Part shown: positions 24,479 through 33,349 of the stretch, piece after piece
Position numbering within the stretch: position 1 is the first letter of the stretch
How the letters are laid out: every line of letters begins with the position of its first letter
From: JAXMHB01 sp046346965
GTDB taxonomy: Bacteria; Pseudomonadota; Gammaproteobacteria; Xanthomonadales; SZUA-5
NCBI GenBank assembly: GCA_046346965.1
Contig: JAXMHB010000009.1
Location: forward strand, 62,001 to 126,000
Reading direction: 5' to 3'
DNA length: 64,000 nt
Program-made: the position numbers and the translations under genes
The notes under the pieces: generated by a model
What the model was told of the DNA's origin: nothing
Databases searched by the model: none
Seen by the model: only the letters and a program-made list of their open reading frames with translations

Positions 24479-26419
24479 GTGAAGCTCAACCGTCTGTCGC
24501 TGTCCATCGTCACCAGTCTGCTCGTCGCCGCGCCGCTGGCGCAGGCGCAAACCATCGTCGCCAAGCAATTGGCCGGTTCGCCGTCCGAGTTCGCCGCGAT
24601 GGCGCCGGTCAATCCGGCCGATGCCGCGATCCATTCCAAGAGCGCGCTGCTGCCGGTGGTGATGACGGCCGACAAGTCGGGTCGCTACAGTGCCGATGTG
24701 GCGCTGCCGGTGGAAAGCGACAAGATGCGCTTCCTGGTGTTCTCGGGCGGCGCACTCGACTGGAACGTCGGCATGCGCGCGCCCGGCGATCAGAGCGTCA
24801 AGGCGGCCACCAGCCTCGTCAGCGAGTATCGTCAGGCCGAGTTCGGCGTCGAAAACGCCTCCTACGCGGCCGACTACTACGCCTTCGACAACATCCAGAG
24901 CGGCGACTGGTCGCTGAAGCTGAGCGCCGGCAGTGCAGCGGCGACGCGCGGCTACGTGCTGCTGGAAGGGCAATCGGATACGCAGTTGGTGTCCTACGCC
25001 ACCACCACCAAGCAGTTGGTGGGTGAGCGCATCGGTTTCGTCGCCAGCCTGTATGGCGAAACTGCCGACGGCGAGGTGCTGTACGGCAAATCGGCCGGTC
25101 GCGTGGGCTCCGCGTCCTTGCGCGTGACCGCGCCGGATGGCGTCGAGCAGACCTATGCGATGTACGACGACGGCCTGCATGCAGACGGTCGCGCCGGGGA
25201 TGGCATCTACGGCGGCGACTTCCTCGCCGACAAGGCCGGTCAGTATCAGGCGCAGGTGACGGTGCGCGGCAGCAATCGCGACGGCCGTCCGGTGGTGCGC
25301 ACCGCCGAGCATCCGCTGCCGATCCTGGAGCGCTCGCTGACGCTGAGTGGCACCAAGGCGGCGGCATCGACCAGCGACGGTCAGCGCCTGAGCCTGAGCG
25401 TGCCGGTGGCTGGCGAGAAGGCCGGCCGCCATTACCGCGGCTACGCCGAGGTGTGGGGTACCGATGCCGAAGGCCAGTCGGTCCCGGTGGCCTGGGTCAG
25501 TGGCATGGTCACGCCGGACAAGGGCGCGGTCAGCTTTGGCCTCGACACCCGTTGGATTGTCCTCGCCGGCGCCCAGGCGCCGTTCGAAATGCGCAATCTG
25601 CGCCTGGAAGATCCGGATACTTTCGTGACGCTGGCTGGCGCCGAGCGCCTGCCGATGAGCGTGCCGGCGCTGCGCATCAAGGCCAAGCCCGCGGACATCG
25701 TCATCGACGAACTGATGACCCAGGGCCCGCGCCCGGCCGCGCTGAATGCCGACAAGGGCACCGGTTCGCGCCTGTTGCTGGTCCATGGCTACTGCTCGGG
25801 CGGCGTGTGGCCGGCCGCGCAGTTCAGCAATGCCTCGACCTTCCTGGATGCCAACCAGAACCGCTCGCACGACCAGTTCGCTCGCCTGATCCAGAGCTTC
25901 GGTGCCACCTGGAACTCTTTCGGCGTGGTGGCCCATAGCCAGGGCGGTCCGGCCTCGCTGCACCTCTACACCTACTACTGGTCGGGTCTCGATAACGCCA
26001 CCGGTGCGCGCCTGATCCAGTCGGTGGGCAGCCCGTATCAGGGCACCAATCTGGCCGGCATTCTGGCCTCGCTGGGCAGCTGGTTCGGCGTCGGCTGCGG
26101 CACCAACAACGATCTGTCCTACAGCGGCGCTGCCAGCTGGCTGGCCGGCATCCCGACCTCCAGCCGCGCCAAGGTCAACTACTACACGACGGCCTTCCGC
26201 ACCACCAACTGGTGGACCAACGACTACTGCAACTTTGCCACCGATCTGGTGCTGAGCGATCCGGAAGACGGCACCACCGAGCAGGCCAAGGGCCAGCTGT
26301 CCGGCGCCGTCAACCGTGGTCACACGGCAGGTCAGTGCCACACTGCCGGCATGCGTGATCCGGCCCAGTACCTGGATGCCACCCGCAACGCGACGATGAA
26401 CGCCAACGCCGCGCGCTGA
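24479..26419 (+). CDS. Secreted alpha/beta hydrolase with choice-of-anchor X domain
   Basis: A 646-residue exported protein. The start is GTG with GGAGG 6 bp upstream; the signal peptide ends in AQAQ. A choice-of-anchor X region lies around residues 185-285 (YAMYDDGLHADGRAGDGIYG). The C-terminal third is a lipase-like alpha/beta hydrolase: oxyanion region LLLVHGYCSGGVWPA and nucleophile elbow VVAHSQGGPASLHL, followed by SVGSPYQGTNLAG. It may be a secreted lipase or esterase. An intrinsic terminator follows 20 bp after the stop. The 298-bp upstream gap shows an AT-richer patch near 24320-24365 that may hold the promoter, but no clear site. Confidence 0.85.
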   Translation: MKLNRLSLSIVTSLLVAAPLAQAQTIVAKQLAGSPSEFAAMAPVNPADAAIHSKSALLPVVMTADKSGRYSADVALPVESDKMRFLVFSGGALDWNVGMRAPGDQSVKAATSLVSEYRQAEFGVENASYAADYYAFDNIQSGDWSLKLSAGSAAATRGYVLLEGQSDTQLVSYATTTKQLVGERIGFVASLYGETADGEVLYGKSAGRVGSASLRVTAPDGVEQTYAMYDDGLHADGRAGDGIYGGDFLADKAGQYQAQVTVRGSNRDGRPVVRTAEHPLPILERSLTLSGTKAAASTSDGQRLSLSVPVAGEKAGRHYRGYAEVWGTDAEGQSVPVAWVSGMVTPDKGAVSFGLDTRWIVLAGAQAPFEMRNLRLEDPDTFVTLAGAERLPMSVPALRIKAKPADIVIDELMTQGPRPAALNADKGTGSRLLLVHGYCSGGVWPAAQFSNASTFLDANQNRSHDQFARLIQSFGATWNSFGVVAHSQGGPASLHLYTYYWSGLDNATGARLIQSVGSPYQGTNLAGILASLGSWFGVGCGTNNDLSYSGAASWLAGIPTSSRAKVNYYTTAFRTTNWWTNDYCNFATDLVLSDPEDGTTEQAKGQLSGAVNRGHTAGQCHTAGMRDPAQYLDATRNATMNANAAR

Positions 26420-26439
26420 TCTGCGCTAAACCGCTGAAC

Positions 26440-26469
26440 CACAAACCCCCGGCTTGCCGGGGGTTTGTG
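26440..26469. terminator. Strong hairpin terminator
   Basis: A perfect 14-bp inverted repeat (CACAAACCCCCGGC / GCCGGGGGTTTGTG) lies directly after the hydrolase gene and before the convergent cupin gene. A-rich and T-rich bases are built into the stem, so it could work in both directions. Confidence 0.8.
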
Positions 26470-26491
26470 CATTCTGGCGAGGCAAATCTAG

Positions 26492-26968
26492 TCAGGACTC
26501 GTAGGGTCGCCCGTCCTTGTGATGGGCGCGCACGCCCTCGGGCGTCGGTACCAGCATCACATCGTCGTCCGGATAGAAGGCGCAGTCGCCGCCATCGCGG
26601 GTGCCAATCTCCAGATAGCGGACGCGTTCGGTCGAGCGGTTGACCAAGGCATGCGCGTCGGCCACGCCGGCCGCAAAGCCCGCGCACATGCCGGGCGTCA
26701 GTGTCTGCGTGCCGGCTTCAGTTTCCAGCGTGGCCACGCCCTCCAGGATCAGCACGAACTCGTCCTCGCGCGTATGCCAGTGGCGCAGCGCGGAGCGCGC
26801 ACCCGGCGCCAGCGTCACCTCATTGACGCCGAACTGGCTGAGGCCAAAGGCATCGCCCAGTCGGCGTTTGGCGCGGCCGCCGATGCGGGCGGCCAGCGCA
26901 GGCGGCCAGGCGCTGCCGGTTTCCTGCGCCACCGACTCGATCGTGATCGCCACAGCGTGGGGCTTCAT
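26492..26968 (-). CDS. Cupin-domain protein
   Basis: A 158-residue single-cupin protein. The metal-binding motif is seen as RHWHTREDEFVLILEG followed by a second strand pair, LTPGMCAGFAAGVADAHALVN. Such proteins may be dioxygenases, isomerases or sensors; nothing narrows it further. The start is the ATG of MKPHAVAIT. It follows the VOC gene by 4 bp on the same strand and is probably cotranscribed. The C-terminal VLVPTPEGVRAHHKDGRPYE block recurs in a common cupin subfamily. Confidence 0.88.
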   Translation of the reverse strand: MKPHAVAITIESVAQETGSAWPPALAARIGGRAKRRLGDAFGLSQFGVNEVTLAPGARSALRHWHTREDEFVLILEGVATLETEAGTQTLTPGMCAGFAAGVADAHALVNRSTERVRYLEIGTRDGGDCAFYPDDDVMLVPTPEGVRAHHKDGRPYES

Positions 26969-26972
26969 GGTC

Positions 26973-27341
26973 TCAGCCCATGCAGAAGGCGTTGAGCTTG
27001 TGGCCGTCCAGATCGCGGAAATAGCCGGCATAGAAGCCCTCGCCGCGCGGGCCCGGCGCGCCCTCGTCGCTGCCGCCCAGTTCCAGCGCCTTGGCGTGCA
27101 GCGCATCGACCTTGTCCTTGCTGTCGACGACCAGTGCCACCATGGTGCCATTGCCCACCGTGGCCGGCTGACCGTTGTAGGGCCGGATCACCCCCAGCGA
27201 GGGTTGATTGGGCGCCACCGCCCAGGCGACAAAACGCTCGCCCTCCATATAGCGGGTCGCGCCGATCACCGCGAGCAGGGCGTCGTAAAAGGCGGCGGCA
27301 CGCTCCAGTTGATCCGTACCCAGCGTCACATATCCAATCAT
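26973..27341 (-). CDS. VOC (glyoxalase/bleomycin-resistance) family protein
   Basis: A 122-residue protein beginning MIGYVTLGTDQLERAAAFYD, the classic opening of vicinal-oxygen-chelate proteins, and ending DLDGHKLNAFCMG. The first metal position holds Gly/Tyr rather than His, so glyoxalase I activity is doubtful; many relatives have unknown roles. The ATG has GGAG upstream at good spacing. Probably cotranscribed with the cupin gene. Confidence 0.9.
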   Translation of the reverse strand: MIGYVTLGTDQLERAAAFYDALLAVIGATRYMEGERFVAWAVAPNQPSLGVIRPYNGQPATVGNGTMVALVVDSKDKVDALHAKALELGGSDEGAPGPRGEGFYAGYFRDLDGHKLNAFCMG

Positions 27342-27467
27342 GGCGTCATTCTCCAGTAGGCCAGGCTGCGGCTTCGATGTCCGCAGTGATCGGCATGATG
27401 CACCTTGCAGTGCACCAAACCGGCAGTTGCCTGCTAGATTCGAAAGCCCTCCGACTAGAACGCTGTC

Positions 27468-28850
27468 ATGGACCTGCACCTTTACAACACGCTGACCCGC
27501 CAGACCGAGCGCTTCGCGCCCGCCAACCCCGGCCAGGTCACGATGTATGTGTGCGGGCCGACCGTCTACAACTATCCGCATATCGGCAACGCGCGGCCGT
27601 ACACGGTGTTCGGCGTATTGGCGAAACTGTTGAGACAGCAGTTCGGTGCGCTGCGCTACGCGCGTAACATCACGGACGTCGACGACAAGATCAACGAGGC
27701 CGCCGCCAAACTGGGCGTGCCGATCGAGGTGATCACCAGCAAGTACACGCAGGCCTTTCACGAGGACATGGCTGCGGTCGGCGTCGCAGGCGCCTTTGCG
27801 CCGAATCTGGAGCCGCGCGCGACGCAGCACATTCCCGGCATCGTGGCTATGTGCGAGCGCCTGATCGCCTCCGGCCACGCCTATGCGGCCGAAGGCCATG
27901 TGCTGTTCAACGTCGATACCTATGCCGGCTACGGCCGTCTGTCGCGGCGCACGGTGAAGGAAATGATCGCCGGCGCGCGCGTGGAAGTGGCGCCGTACAA
28001 GCGCAATCCGGCCGACTTCGTGCTGTGGAAGCCCTCGACGCCCGAGTTGCCGGGCTGGGACAGCCCCTGGGGTCGCGGGCGGCCCGGCTGGCATATCGAG
28101 TGCTCGGTGATGGCCGAGCAGCACTTGGGTGACACCATCGACATCCACGCCGGTGGCGCCGATCTCAAGTTCCCGCATCACGAGAATGAGATCGCGCAGA
28201 GCGTGTGCGCGCACGGCGGAGCGGAGTTTGCCCGCTACTGGCTGCACAACGGCTTTGTCACTGTGGAAGGCCGCAAGATGTCGAAGTCGCTCGGCAATGT
28301 CCTGTTGATCAAGGAGTTGCGCGAGCTGGCGCCGCCCGAGGCCTTGCGCTATCTGCTGCTCAATGCGCACTACCGGCAGCCGCTCGACTGGTCCGAGAAG
28401 GCCTTGCAGCAGGCCAAGGTCACGCTCGATCGGCTGTATGGCACGCTGCGCGATCTGGCGGATGTGAGCCTGCCCGCCGAGCCGGTGGCGGCGGACGCGG
28501 TGCACGCGGCGCTGGCGGATGATCTCGGTACGCCGCAGGCGCTGGCCCTGCTCAGCGAACTGGCGCGCGATGCGCAAAAGGCCGAGGGCCCGGCGGCGCG
28601 CGCGCTGGCCAAGGCGCGGTTGATGGCGGCGGGCGAATGGCTGGGTTTGCTGCAGCAGCCGGCGGCCGACTGGTTCCAGTCGGGCAAGAGCGCGGTGGAT
28701 GTCGCACGCGTGGAAGCGCTGATGGCCGAACGCGCCAGCGCGCGGCAGCAGCGCGACTTCGCACGCGCCGACGCCATTCGCAACGAACTGACGGCGATGG
28801 GTGTGGTGCTGGAAGACACTGCGCAAGGCGTGCGCTGGAAGCTGGCTTGA
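27468..28850 (+). CDS. cysS: Cysteine--tRNA ligase
   Basis: Class I aminoacyl-tRNA synthetase that charges tRNA-Cys. At 460 residues it has the usual bacterial length. The HIGN signature is at 38-41 (YPHIGNARPY) and KMSKS near 270-274. The catalytic zinc ligands that select cysteine are in MYVCGPTVYN (Cys29), GWHIECSVM and FPHHENEIAQ. The C-terminal helical anticodon-binding domain is complete (LMAERASARQQRDFARADAI). Monocistronic. Confidence 0.97.
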   Translation: MDLHLYNTLTRQTERFAPANPGQVTMYVCGPTVYNYPHIGNARPYTVFGVLAKLLRQQFGALRYARNITDVDDKINEAAAKLGVPIEVITSKYTQAFHEDMAAVGVAGAFAPNLEPRATQHIPGIVAMCERLIASGHAYAAEGHVLFNVDTYAGYGRLSRRTVKEMIAGARVEVAPYKRNPADFVLWKPSTPELPGWDSPWGRGRPGWHIECSVMAEQHLGDTIDIHAGGADLKFPHHENEIAQSVCAHGGAEFARYWLHNGFVTVEGRKMSKSLGNVLLIKELRELAPPEALRYLLLNAHYRQPLDWSEKALQQAKVTLDRLYGTLRDLADVSLPAEPVAADAVHAALADDLGTPQALALLSELARDAQKAEGPAARALAKARLMAAGEWLGLLQQPAADWFQSGKSAVDVARVEALMAERASARQQRDFARADAIRNELTAMGVVLEDTAQGVRWKLA

Positions 28851-28867
28851 GGCCAGTTGCCAGCGTG

Positions 28868-28934
28868 AGTGCGTGGGAGCAGAAGCGGGGCGGGGGGCAG
28901 GGGGCGGGGGACGAGCACTGCCGCGCTTGTGTGG
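28868..28934 (-). repeat. Dispersed intergenic GC-run repeat, copy 5
   Basis: First of three copies in the 386-bp gap between the convergent cysS and response-regulator genes, which has no gene. The plus strand at 28887-28910 has G-runs of 4, 6, 5 and 5 separated by C, CA and C. The complement carries GGCAGTGCTCGTCCCCCGCC. Confidence 0.75.
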
Positions 28935-28966
28935 CGGTGTCGTGCGGCGGCTTCAGCGGCCAGCTT

Positions 28967-29015
28967 GAGTGGGTAGGAGCAGACGCGGGGCGGGGGACGA
29001 GCGTTACGCTGCGTG
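28967..29015 (-). repeat. Dispersed intergenic GC-run repeat, copy 6 (short)
   Basis: A shorter copy in the same orientation as copy 5. It has GGGGCGGGGGACGAGC with flanking GGAGCAGA, and two rather than four G-runs. Confidence 0.6.
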
Positions 29016-29069
29016 GCGTTGCCGCCTTACCATCTGCTGCCGGAGCAGGCGCTCACGCATTCAGTAAGC

Positions 29070-29160
29070 ACTACGCAGCAACTCGCCACGCGACTGTGCC
29101 GGGCAAACGCCGCAGTGCTGGTCCCCTGCCCCCCGCCCCGCTCTTGCTCGTCCGCACTCT
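29070..29160 (+). repeat. Dispersed intergenic GC-run repeat, copy 3
   Basis: Opposite orientation to copies 5 and 6. It contains GCGACTGTGCCGGGCAAACG, then CCGCAGTGCTGGTCCCC and the tail CCCGCTCTTGCTCGTCCGC. With copy 5 it makes an inverted pair about 230 bp apart. Confidence 0.72.
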
Positions 29161-29236
29161 GGGAAGCGCTGCCTCAACTACGGAACACGACACCGGCGCA
29201 CTGTTCGGGGCCTGCGTGCAAGCCGCCCCGATGAAC

Positions 29237-30178
29237 TCAGTGGGCGCGTGCCATGCCGAGCAGGCGTGAGGGCAACAGCCGGATGCGCTGCAGCAGACTG
29301 CCGGCCAGCCAGGATGGCACCTGCGCATCTGGGCGTGGTGCCACCAGATAGCGCCGCGCGGCTTGCGGGTTCTGTTTGAGCTGCCAGTAGCGACCGACGG
29401 CGGCATCGACGCTGAGGCGGCAGGAACCCATCCGCACCGGCTTCAGCAGCAGCCGGAACACCTGGCCTTCGTTGATCAGATCGATGGCGACCTGCGCATT
29501 GGCGCGATCGGTGACGACCACCGTCGCAATATGCGGGTGGTACTGCTTGAGCGCCTTGATCAGCGCGGTGAAGTCGCCATGCTGGCCGGCGGTTTCCGAG
29601 ATCACCACGCCGGTTTCGTGCTGCTCCAGCACCTGCAGCGCGCGTTCGGGACTGGCGACGAAGCGCACCTGGTAGTGCGGCTGCAGGATTTCGCGCATGC
29701 GCTGCTGGGTTTCGGGGTCGTCCTCGATCACCAGAATGCCGACCTGACGCCGCGCTTGTTCGCGGTCGAACTCATCGACCGGTTTGTCCAGCACCACCGG
29801 CGTATCGCGTGCAATGCGGCAAGCCAGTTGCACGGTCTCGCGCAGCTCGGTGTTGTCCCACGGCTTGTTGATGTAGCGGAAAACCTCGCCCTCGTTGACC
29901 GACCCGAGCACCGCATTCAGATCGGCATAGCCGGTCAGCAGTATGCGCATCGCCCGCGGGTGGCTCATGCGGATCTCGCGCAGCACCTCAATGCCCTGCA
30001 TCTTGGGCATGCGCTGATCGCAGACGACCACATCGATATCTTTCTCGGCGGCCAGTCGGATGGCCTCGGCGGGGTCGGTCGTGATGCTGACGTCCATATC
30101 CCGGAACAAGGCCTTGAGTGCCCGCAGGATGCGAGCCTCATCGTCGATGCACAGTACGCGGATCCTGGGCTCGGACAT
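29237..30178 (-). CDS. Two-receiver response regulator, second receiver degenerate
   Basis: A 313-residue protein with two CheY-like domains in tandem. The first is complete: acidic pair in CIDDE, phospho-acceptor Asp54 in VVCDQRMPKMQG, conserved Thr in LLTGYAD and Lys in INKPWD. The second (about 146-262) keeps IEDDPE and LKPVRMG but has VVISETAG where the acceptor aspartate belongs, with Ser/Glu in its place, so it should not be phosphorylated. No DNA-binding or enzymatic output domain is present. The gene lies 5 bp after the sensor kinase gene and is its presumed partner. Confidence 0.9.
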   Translation of the reverse strand: MSEPRIRVLCIDDEARILRALKALFRDMDVSITTDPAEAIRLAAEKDIDVVVCDQRMPKMQGIEVLREIRMSHPRAMRILLTGYADLNAVLGSVNEGEVFRYINKPWDNTELRETVQLACRIARDTPVVLDKPVDEFDREQARRQVGILVIEDDPETQQRMREILQPHYQVRFVASPERALQVLEQHETGVVISETAGQHGDFTALIKALKQYHPHIATVVVTDRANAQVAIDLINEGQVFRLLLKPVRMGSCRLSVDAAVGRYWQLKQNPQAARRYLVAPRPDAQVPSWLAGSLLQRIRLLPSRLLGMARAH

Positions 30179-30183
30179 GGTTC

Positions 30184-31152
30184 TCAGGCCGGCTGCTTCA
30201 GCAGCGCATGGTCGACAGGGAAGCTAACGGTAAACGTGGACCCTTTCTTTGGTGCAGTTCGCACCTTGATGGCGCCACCGTGGCTCTGCACGATCTTGTG
30301 GACGATGGAGAGGCCGAGGCCGGTGCCTTCACCGACCGGCTTGGTGGTGAAGAAGGGGTCGAAAATCTTCGGCATCACGTGGTCGGGGATGCCGCTGCCA
30401 GTGTCGGTCACGTCGATTTCCACCTGATCGCCGGCGCGGCGCGAGATCAGCGTGAGCTTGCCGCCGTCGTCCATGGCCTGACTGGCGTTGGTGATCAGAT
30501 TCAGCAGCACCTGATTGATCTGCGAGGCGACGCCGTGAATCTTCGGGATTTGGCCGAGCTCCTTGATCACCTCGACACGGTCGCGCAGCTGGTGCGCAGC
30601 GATGGTCAGCGCGCTCTCGATGCACTCGTTGAGGTCCAGAAGGTCCATGCCGTCGCGATCGACGCGCGCGAAACCCTTGAGGTTTTTCACCAGATTGGCG
30701 ATCTGCACCAGGCCGTCGACCGAATCCTTGAGCAGATCGTCGCCGTCGCGCAGACGCTCATCGTTCGCCAGTGCTGCCCGCACCTTGGTCATGGCGCGGC
30801 GCATGGGCTCGATGTTCTGCGGCTTGCTGATGTCGGCTGCAAGCATGACGTCGAAGCCCTGCAGGCATTTCTCGATCAGCTGGCGGTGCTCGCCGAGCAA
30901 TTCGCGCACGACCTCGACATTGCTCTTCACGAAGCCGATCGGCGTGTTCATTTCGTGGGCGACGCCGGCGATCATCTGCCCCAGCGACGCCAGTTTGGTC
31001 GTATGGATGACCTGGGACTGGGTTTGCTGCATCTTTTCCAGGTTCGCGCCCAGTTCCTCGCTCTGCAGGCGCGCCTGCTGCAGCTGGCGACGCAACATGA
31101 AGCCGTAAGCGCCCGTCAGCAGAACGATTACTGCGAGGATCCCCTCCAGCAT
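30184..31152 (-). CDS. Sensor histidine kinase
   Basis: A 322-residue kinase with a single N-terminal membrane helix (ILAVIVLLTGAYGFML), a coiled coil (about 22-55), an H-box with phospho-acceptor His66 in GVAHEMNTPIGFVKSN, and an ATPase domain with N-box (NQVLLNLITNASQAMD), G1 (DTGSGIP), F-box (FDPFFTTK) and G2 (GTGLGLS). There is almost no periplasmic region, so the signal is probably sensed in the membrane or cytoplasm or through a partner. It is followed 5 bp later by the two-receiver response regulator. Confidence 0.93.
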   Translation of the reverse strand: MLEGILAVIVLLTGAYGFMLRRQLQQARLQSEELGANLEKMQQTQSQVIHTTKLASLGQMIAGVAHEMNTPIGFVKSNVEVVRELLGEHRQLIEKCLQGFDVMLAADISKPQNIEPMRRAMTKVRAALANDERLRDGDDLLKDSVDGLVQIANLVKNLKGFARVDRDGMDLLDLNECIESALTIAAHQLRDRVEVIKELGQIPKIHGVASQINQVLLNLITNASQAMDDGGKLTLISRRAGDQVEIDVTDTGSGIPDHVMPKIFDPFFTTKPVGEGTGLGLSIVHKIVQSHGGAIKVRTAPKKGSTFTVSFPVDHALLKQPA

Positions 31153-31339
31153 GCCCAGCCACCCCTGCAGAGCCGTGCGCCAAGATTAGCGCCGTTTGTC
31201 GTGCGACTGTTGCAGACCGGGCCAAAATTGACAATACGCGTCACCCCGGCGCGCGCGCCGGATGTGACGGGAGACCGCATTGTGGGGAACCCGCGGTGCA
31301 CGCGTGGGTGCTGTCGCCCCCAAGCTCAGCGACGCACGC

Positions 31340-31708
31340 TCACAGCGCTTCCAGCGTGGTCTTGTGCAGGCTGCCGTCCTCCTTGAGCTCGCAGTGCCAG
31401 TAGCGAAAGGCGGGATCTTCCTTGACGTACTCGCGCGCCTCGCGTTCGGCGCTGCTCAGTCGGCGTACCTTGAGGTCGCGCCAAACGTAGCGCGAGCCAT
31501 CCTCGTTGCCATCGCGCCAGCCTGGGCCGTAGAGGTAGGCGAAAATGAGATCGAGCTGATCCGGCCGCAGTTCGCCCTGATCGAGCAACGGGGCAGGTAC
31601 CCGCAAATAGACGCAGATGCGATAGCTGGCGGGCGACACATAGCCCGAGGGCAGCGCCAACCCATCCTGAAAATCCACTTGAAACAGCGCTGTGTCAGTC
31701 AGATTCAT
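31340..31708 (-). CDS. Hypothetical protein, 122 residues
   Basis: No family recognised. A soluble acidic protein with no signal or membrane segment. Notable stretches are LFQVDFQDGLALPSGYVSPA, LDLIFAYLYGPGWRDGNEDG and YVWRDLKVRRLSSAEREARE. The start is the second of two close ATGs, because GGAG lies 6 bp before it but directly abuts the first. Strand and codon use agree with its neighbours. It stands alone between the kinase and the transporter, with a pair of inverted GC-run repeats upstream. Confidence 0.65.
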   Translation of the reverse strand: MNLTDTALFQVDFQDGLALPSGYVSPASYRICVYLRVPAPLLDQGELRPDQLDLIFAYLYGPGWRDGNEDGSRYVWRDLKVRRLSSAEREAREYVKEDPAFRYWHCELKEDGSLHKTTLEAL

Positions 31709-31723
31709 GAGCATCTCCGTTTA

Positions 31724-31775
31724 GGCAAAGGCGGGGCGGGGGTAAAGGGGCGGGGGACCAGCCATGCGGCGGCTG
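31724..31775 (-). repeat. Dispersed intergenic GC-run repeat, copy 7
   Basis: GCGGGGCGGGGGTAAAGGGG, then CGGGGGACCAGCCATGCGGC, lies upstream of the hypothetical gene. It forms an inverted pair with copy 4 about 55 bp further on, so the transcript could fold into one large hairpin. Confidence 0.72.
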
Positions 31776-31829
31776 AGGGGCCCGGTCGCGAGTACGGTTT
31801 GCTGCAGGACCAAGCTAAGGATTCCGGCG

Positions 31830-31902
31830 AAGTTGCCACGCAAGCGCCGCAGTGCTCGTCCCCCGCCCCCTTCCCCTCGCCCCCGCTGTTGCCCCTACCC
31901 GC
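31830..31902 (+). repeat. Dispersed intergenic GC-run repeat, copy 4
   Basis: Carries GCAAGCGCCGCAGTGCTCGT then C-runs. Its end overlaps the last codons and stop of the DASS transporter gene by a few bases. Confidence 0.72.
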
Positions 31903-33280
31903 GCCAAGTAAACACCGCCCACACCACCGTGGCCACGACTGCCACCCCGAGCACATCGAGTAGCCAGCCTTCGCGCAGCATGCGGCGGTTGTCTACCTTG
32001 CCGGTGCCGTAGGCGATCATGTTGGGGGCGGTGGCCACCGGCAACATGAAGCCCAGGCTGGCGGCCAGCGCTGCCGGCAGCATGAACACGATGGGATCGA
32101 CGCCGGCACCCGCCGCGGCCGCGGCCAGGATCGGCATCAGCAACGCCGCGGTGGCGGTGTTGCTGGCGATCTCGCTGAGCAGGGTGACGCCCAGGCACAG
32201 GCCGAACAGCATCAGCGGCAGCGGCCAATCGCGCAGCAGGCTCAGGTGGTCGGCCATCGCCTGCGACAGGCCGGAACTGCCGAAGGCACTGGCCAGCGCG
32301 ATGCCGCCGCCGAACAAGATCAAGGCGCCCCAGGGAATGCGCTCGGCGGTGTCCCAGTCAAGCAGGCGCTCGCCCTTGCCATCCGGCACCAATCCCATCG
32401 CCAGCGCGCCGAGCAGTGCCACGCTGGCATCGCTGGCGCCGGGCAGACCCAGCCAGCTTTTCCAGCCGCCCCAGGGATCGGTCCGGAAAATCCAGGCCAG
32501 CGCGACCACCGCGAACACCAGCAGCACCCGGCGTTCGGCCGCGCTGATCGGCGGCAGCGTCGGCAGCGTGGCGGCGGGGAGTCCACGCAGATTGCGCCCC
32601 AGCCAGAGCGCCAGCATGGGCAGCGTCAACACGACGATCGGCAGGCCATAGACAAACCAGTCGAGGAAGCTGATCTCGACCCCGGTGGTCTGCTCGTACA
32701 CGGAGCGAAAAATCAGATTGGGCGGTGTGCCGATCGGCGTGCCCAGACCGCCGAAACTGGCGGCATAGGCGATGCCGAGGATCAAGGGCGCGGCGAGTCG
32801 GGGATCGGGATAGCGCTCCAGCACCGCCAGCGCCACCGGCACCAGCAGCAGCGTGGTGGCGGTGTTGGAAATCCACATGCTGATCAGACCGGAGGCGAGC
32901 ACGAAACCCCACAGCAGCCGACGACCGTCGGCGGCGCCGGTGAGTTGCAGCATCCAGTACGCCATGCGCCGGTGCGCGCCGTTGCGCTCGATCGCGGCCG
33001 ACAGCATGAAGCCGCCGGCCAGCAGCAGGATGACCTCGTTGCCATAGGCTTCCGCCACCGCCTTGGCATCGAGTACGCCGGTCAATGGCAGTACGGCCAG
33101 CGGCAGCAGCGCCGTATGCGGGGCAGGTATGGGCTCGAACACCCACCAGATCGCGACCCAGGCGGTCAGGCCTGCGGTGATGGCGAACGCCGCGCTCACG
33201 CCGCTGGCATCGGCGCCGAAACCGACCAGCAGAGCCGCCGCGGGGCCGGCCCATAGCAGAGCGTTGCGTGCGCTGATCAT
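31895..33280 (-). CDS. DASS/SLC13-family anion:sodium symporter
   Basis: A 461-residue inner-membrane transporter with about 12 hydrophobic segments. Family signatures are MWISNTATTLLLVPVALAVL (the SNT motif that binds sodium and substrate), SFGGLGTPIGTPPNLIF, and a matching second repeat SEIASNTATAALLMPILAAA. Substrates in the family are dicarboxylates, citrate, sulfate or phosphate; this sequence does not decide between them. Monocistronic. Confidence 0.92.
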   Translation of the reverse strand: MISARNALLWAGPAAALLVGFGADASGVSAAFAITAGLTAWVAIWWVFEPIPAPHTALLPLAVLPLTGVLDAKAVAEAYGNEVILLLAGGFMLSAAIERNGAHRRMAYWMLQLTGAADGRRLLWGFVLASGLISMWISNTATTLLLVPVALAVLERYPDPRLAAPLILGIAYAASFGGLGTPIGTPPNLIFRSVYEQTTGVEISFLDWFVYGLPIVVLTLPMLALWLGRNLRGLPAATLPTLPPISAAERRVLLVFAVVALAWIFRTDPWGGWKSWLGLPGASDASVALLGALAMGLVPDGKGERLLDWDTAERIPWGALILFGGGIALASAFGSSGLSQAMADHLSLLRDWPLPLMLFGLCLGVTLLSEIASNTATAALLMPILAAAAAGAGVDPIVFMLPAALAASLGFMLPVATAPNMIAYGTGKVDNRRMLREGWLLDVLGVAVVATVVWAVFTWRG

Positions 33281-33349
33281 CGGTGGCGGGCTCCTGGCAA
33301 GAGTTTGGATTCTGGGCTGCGCGCGGCATCCAGGGAAACCCGTGCATGC

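Noticed and set aside
27342..28826. N-terminal extension of the VOC protein gene
   Set aside because: It is antisense to cysS; the VOC protein has its own ATG and ribosome-binding site at 27341.
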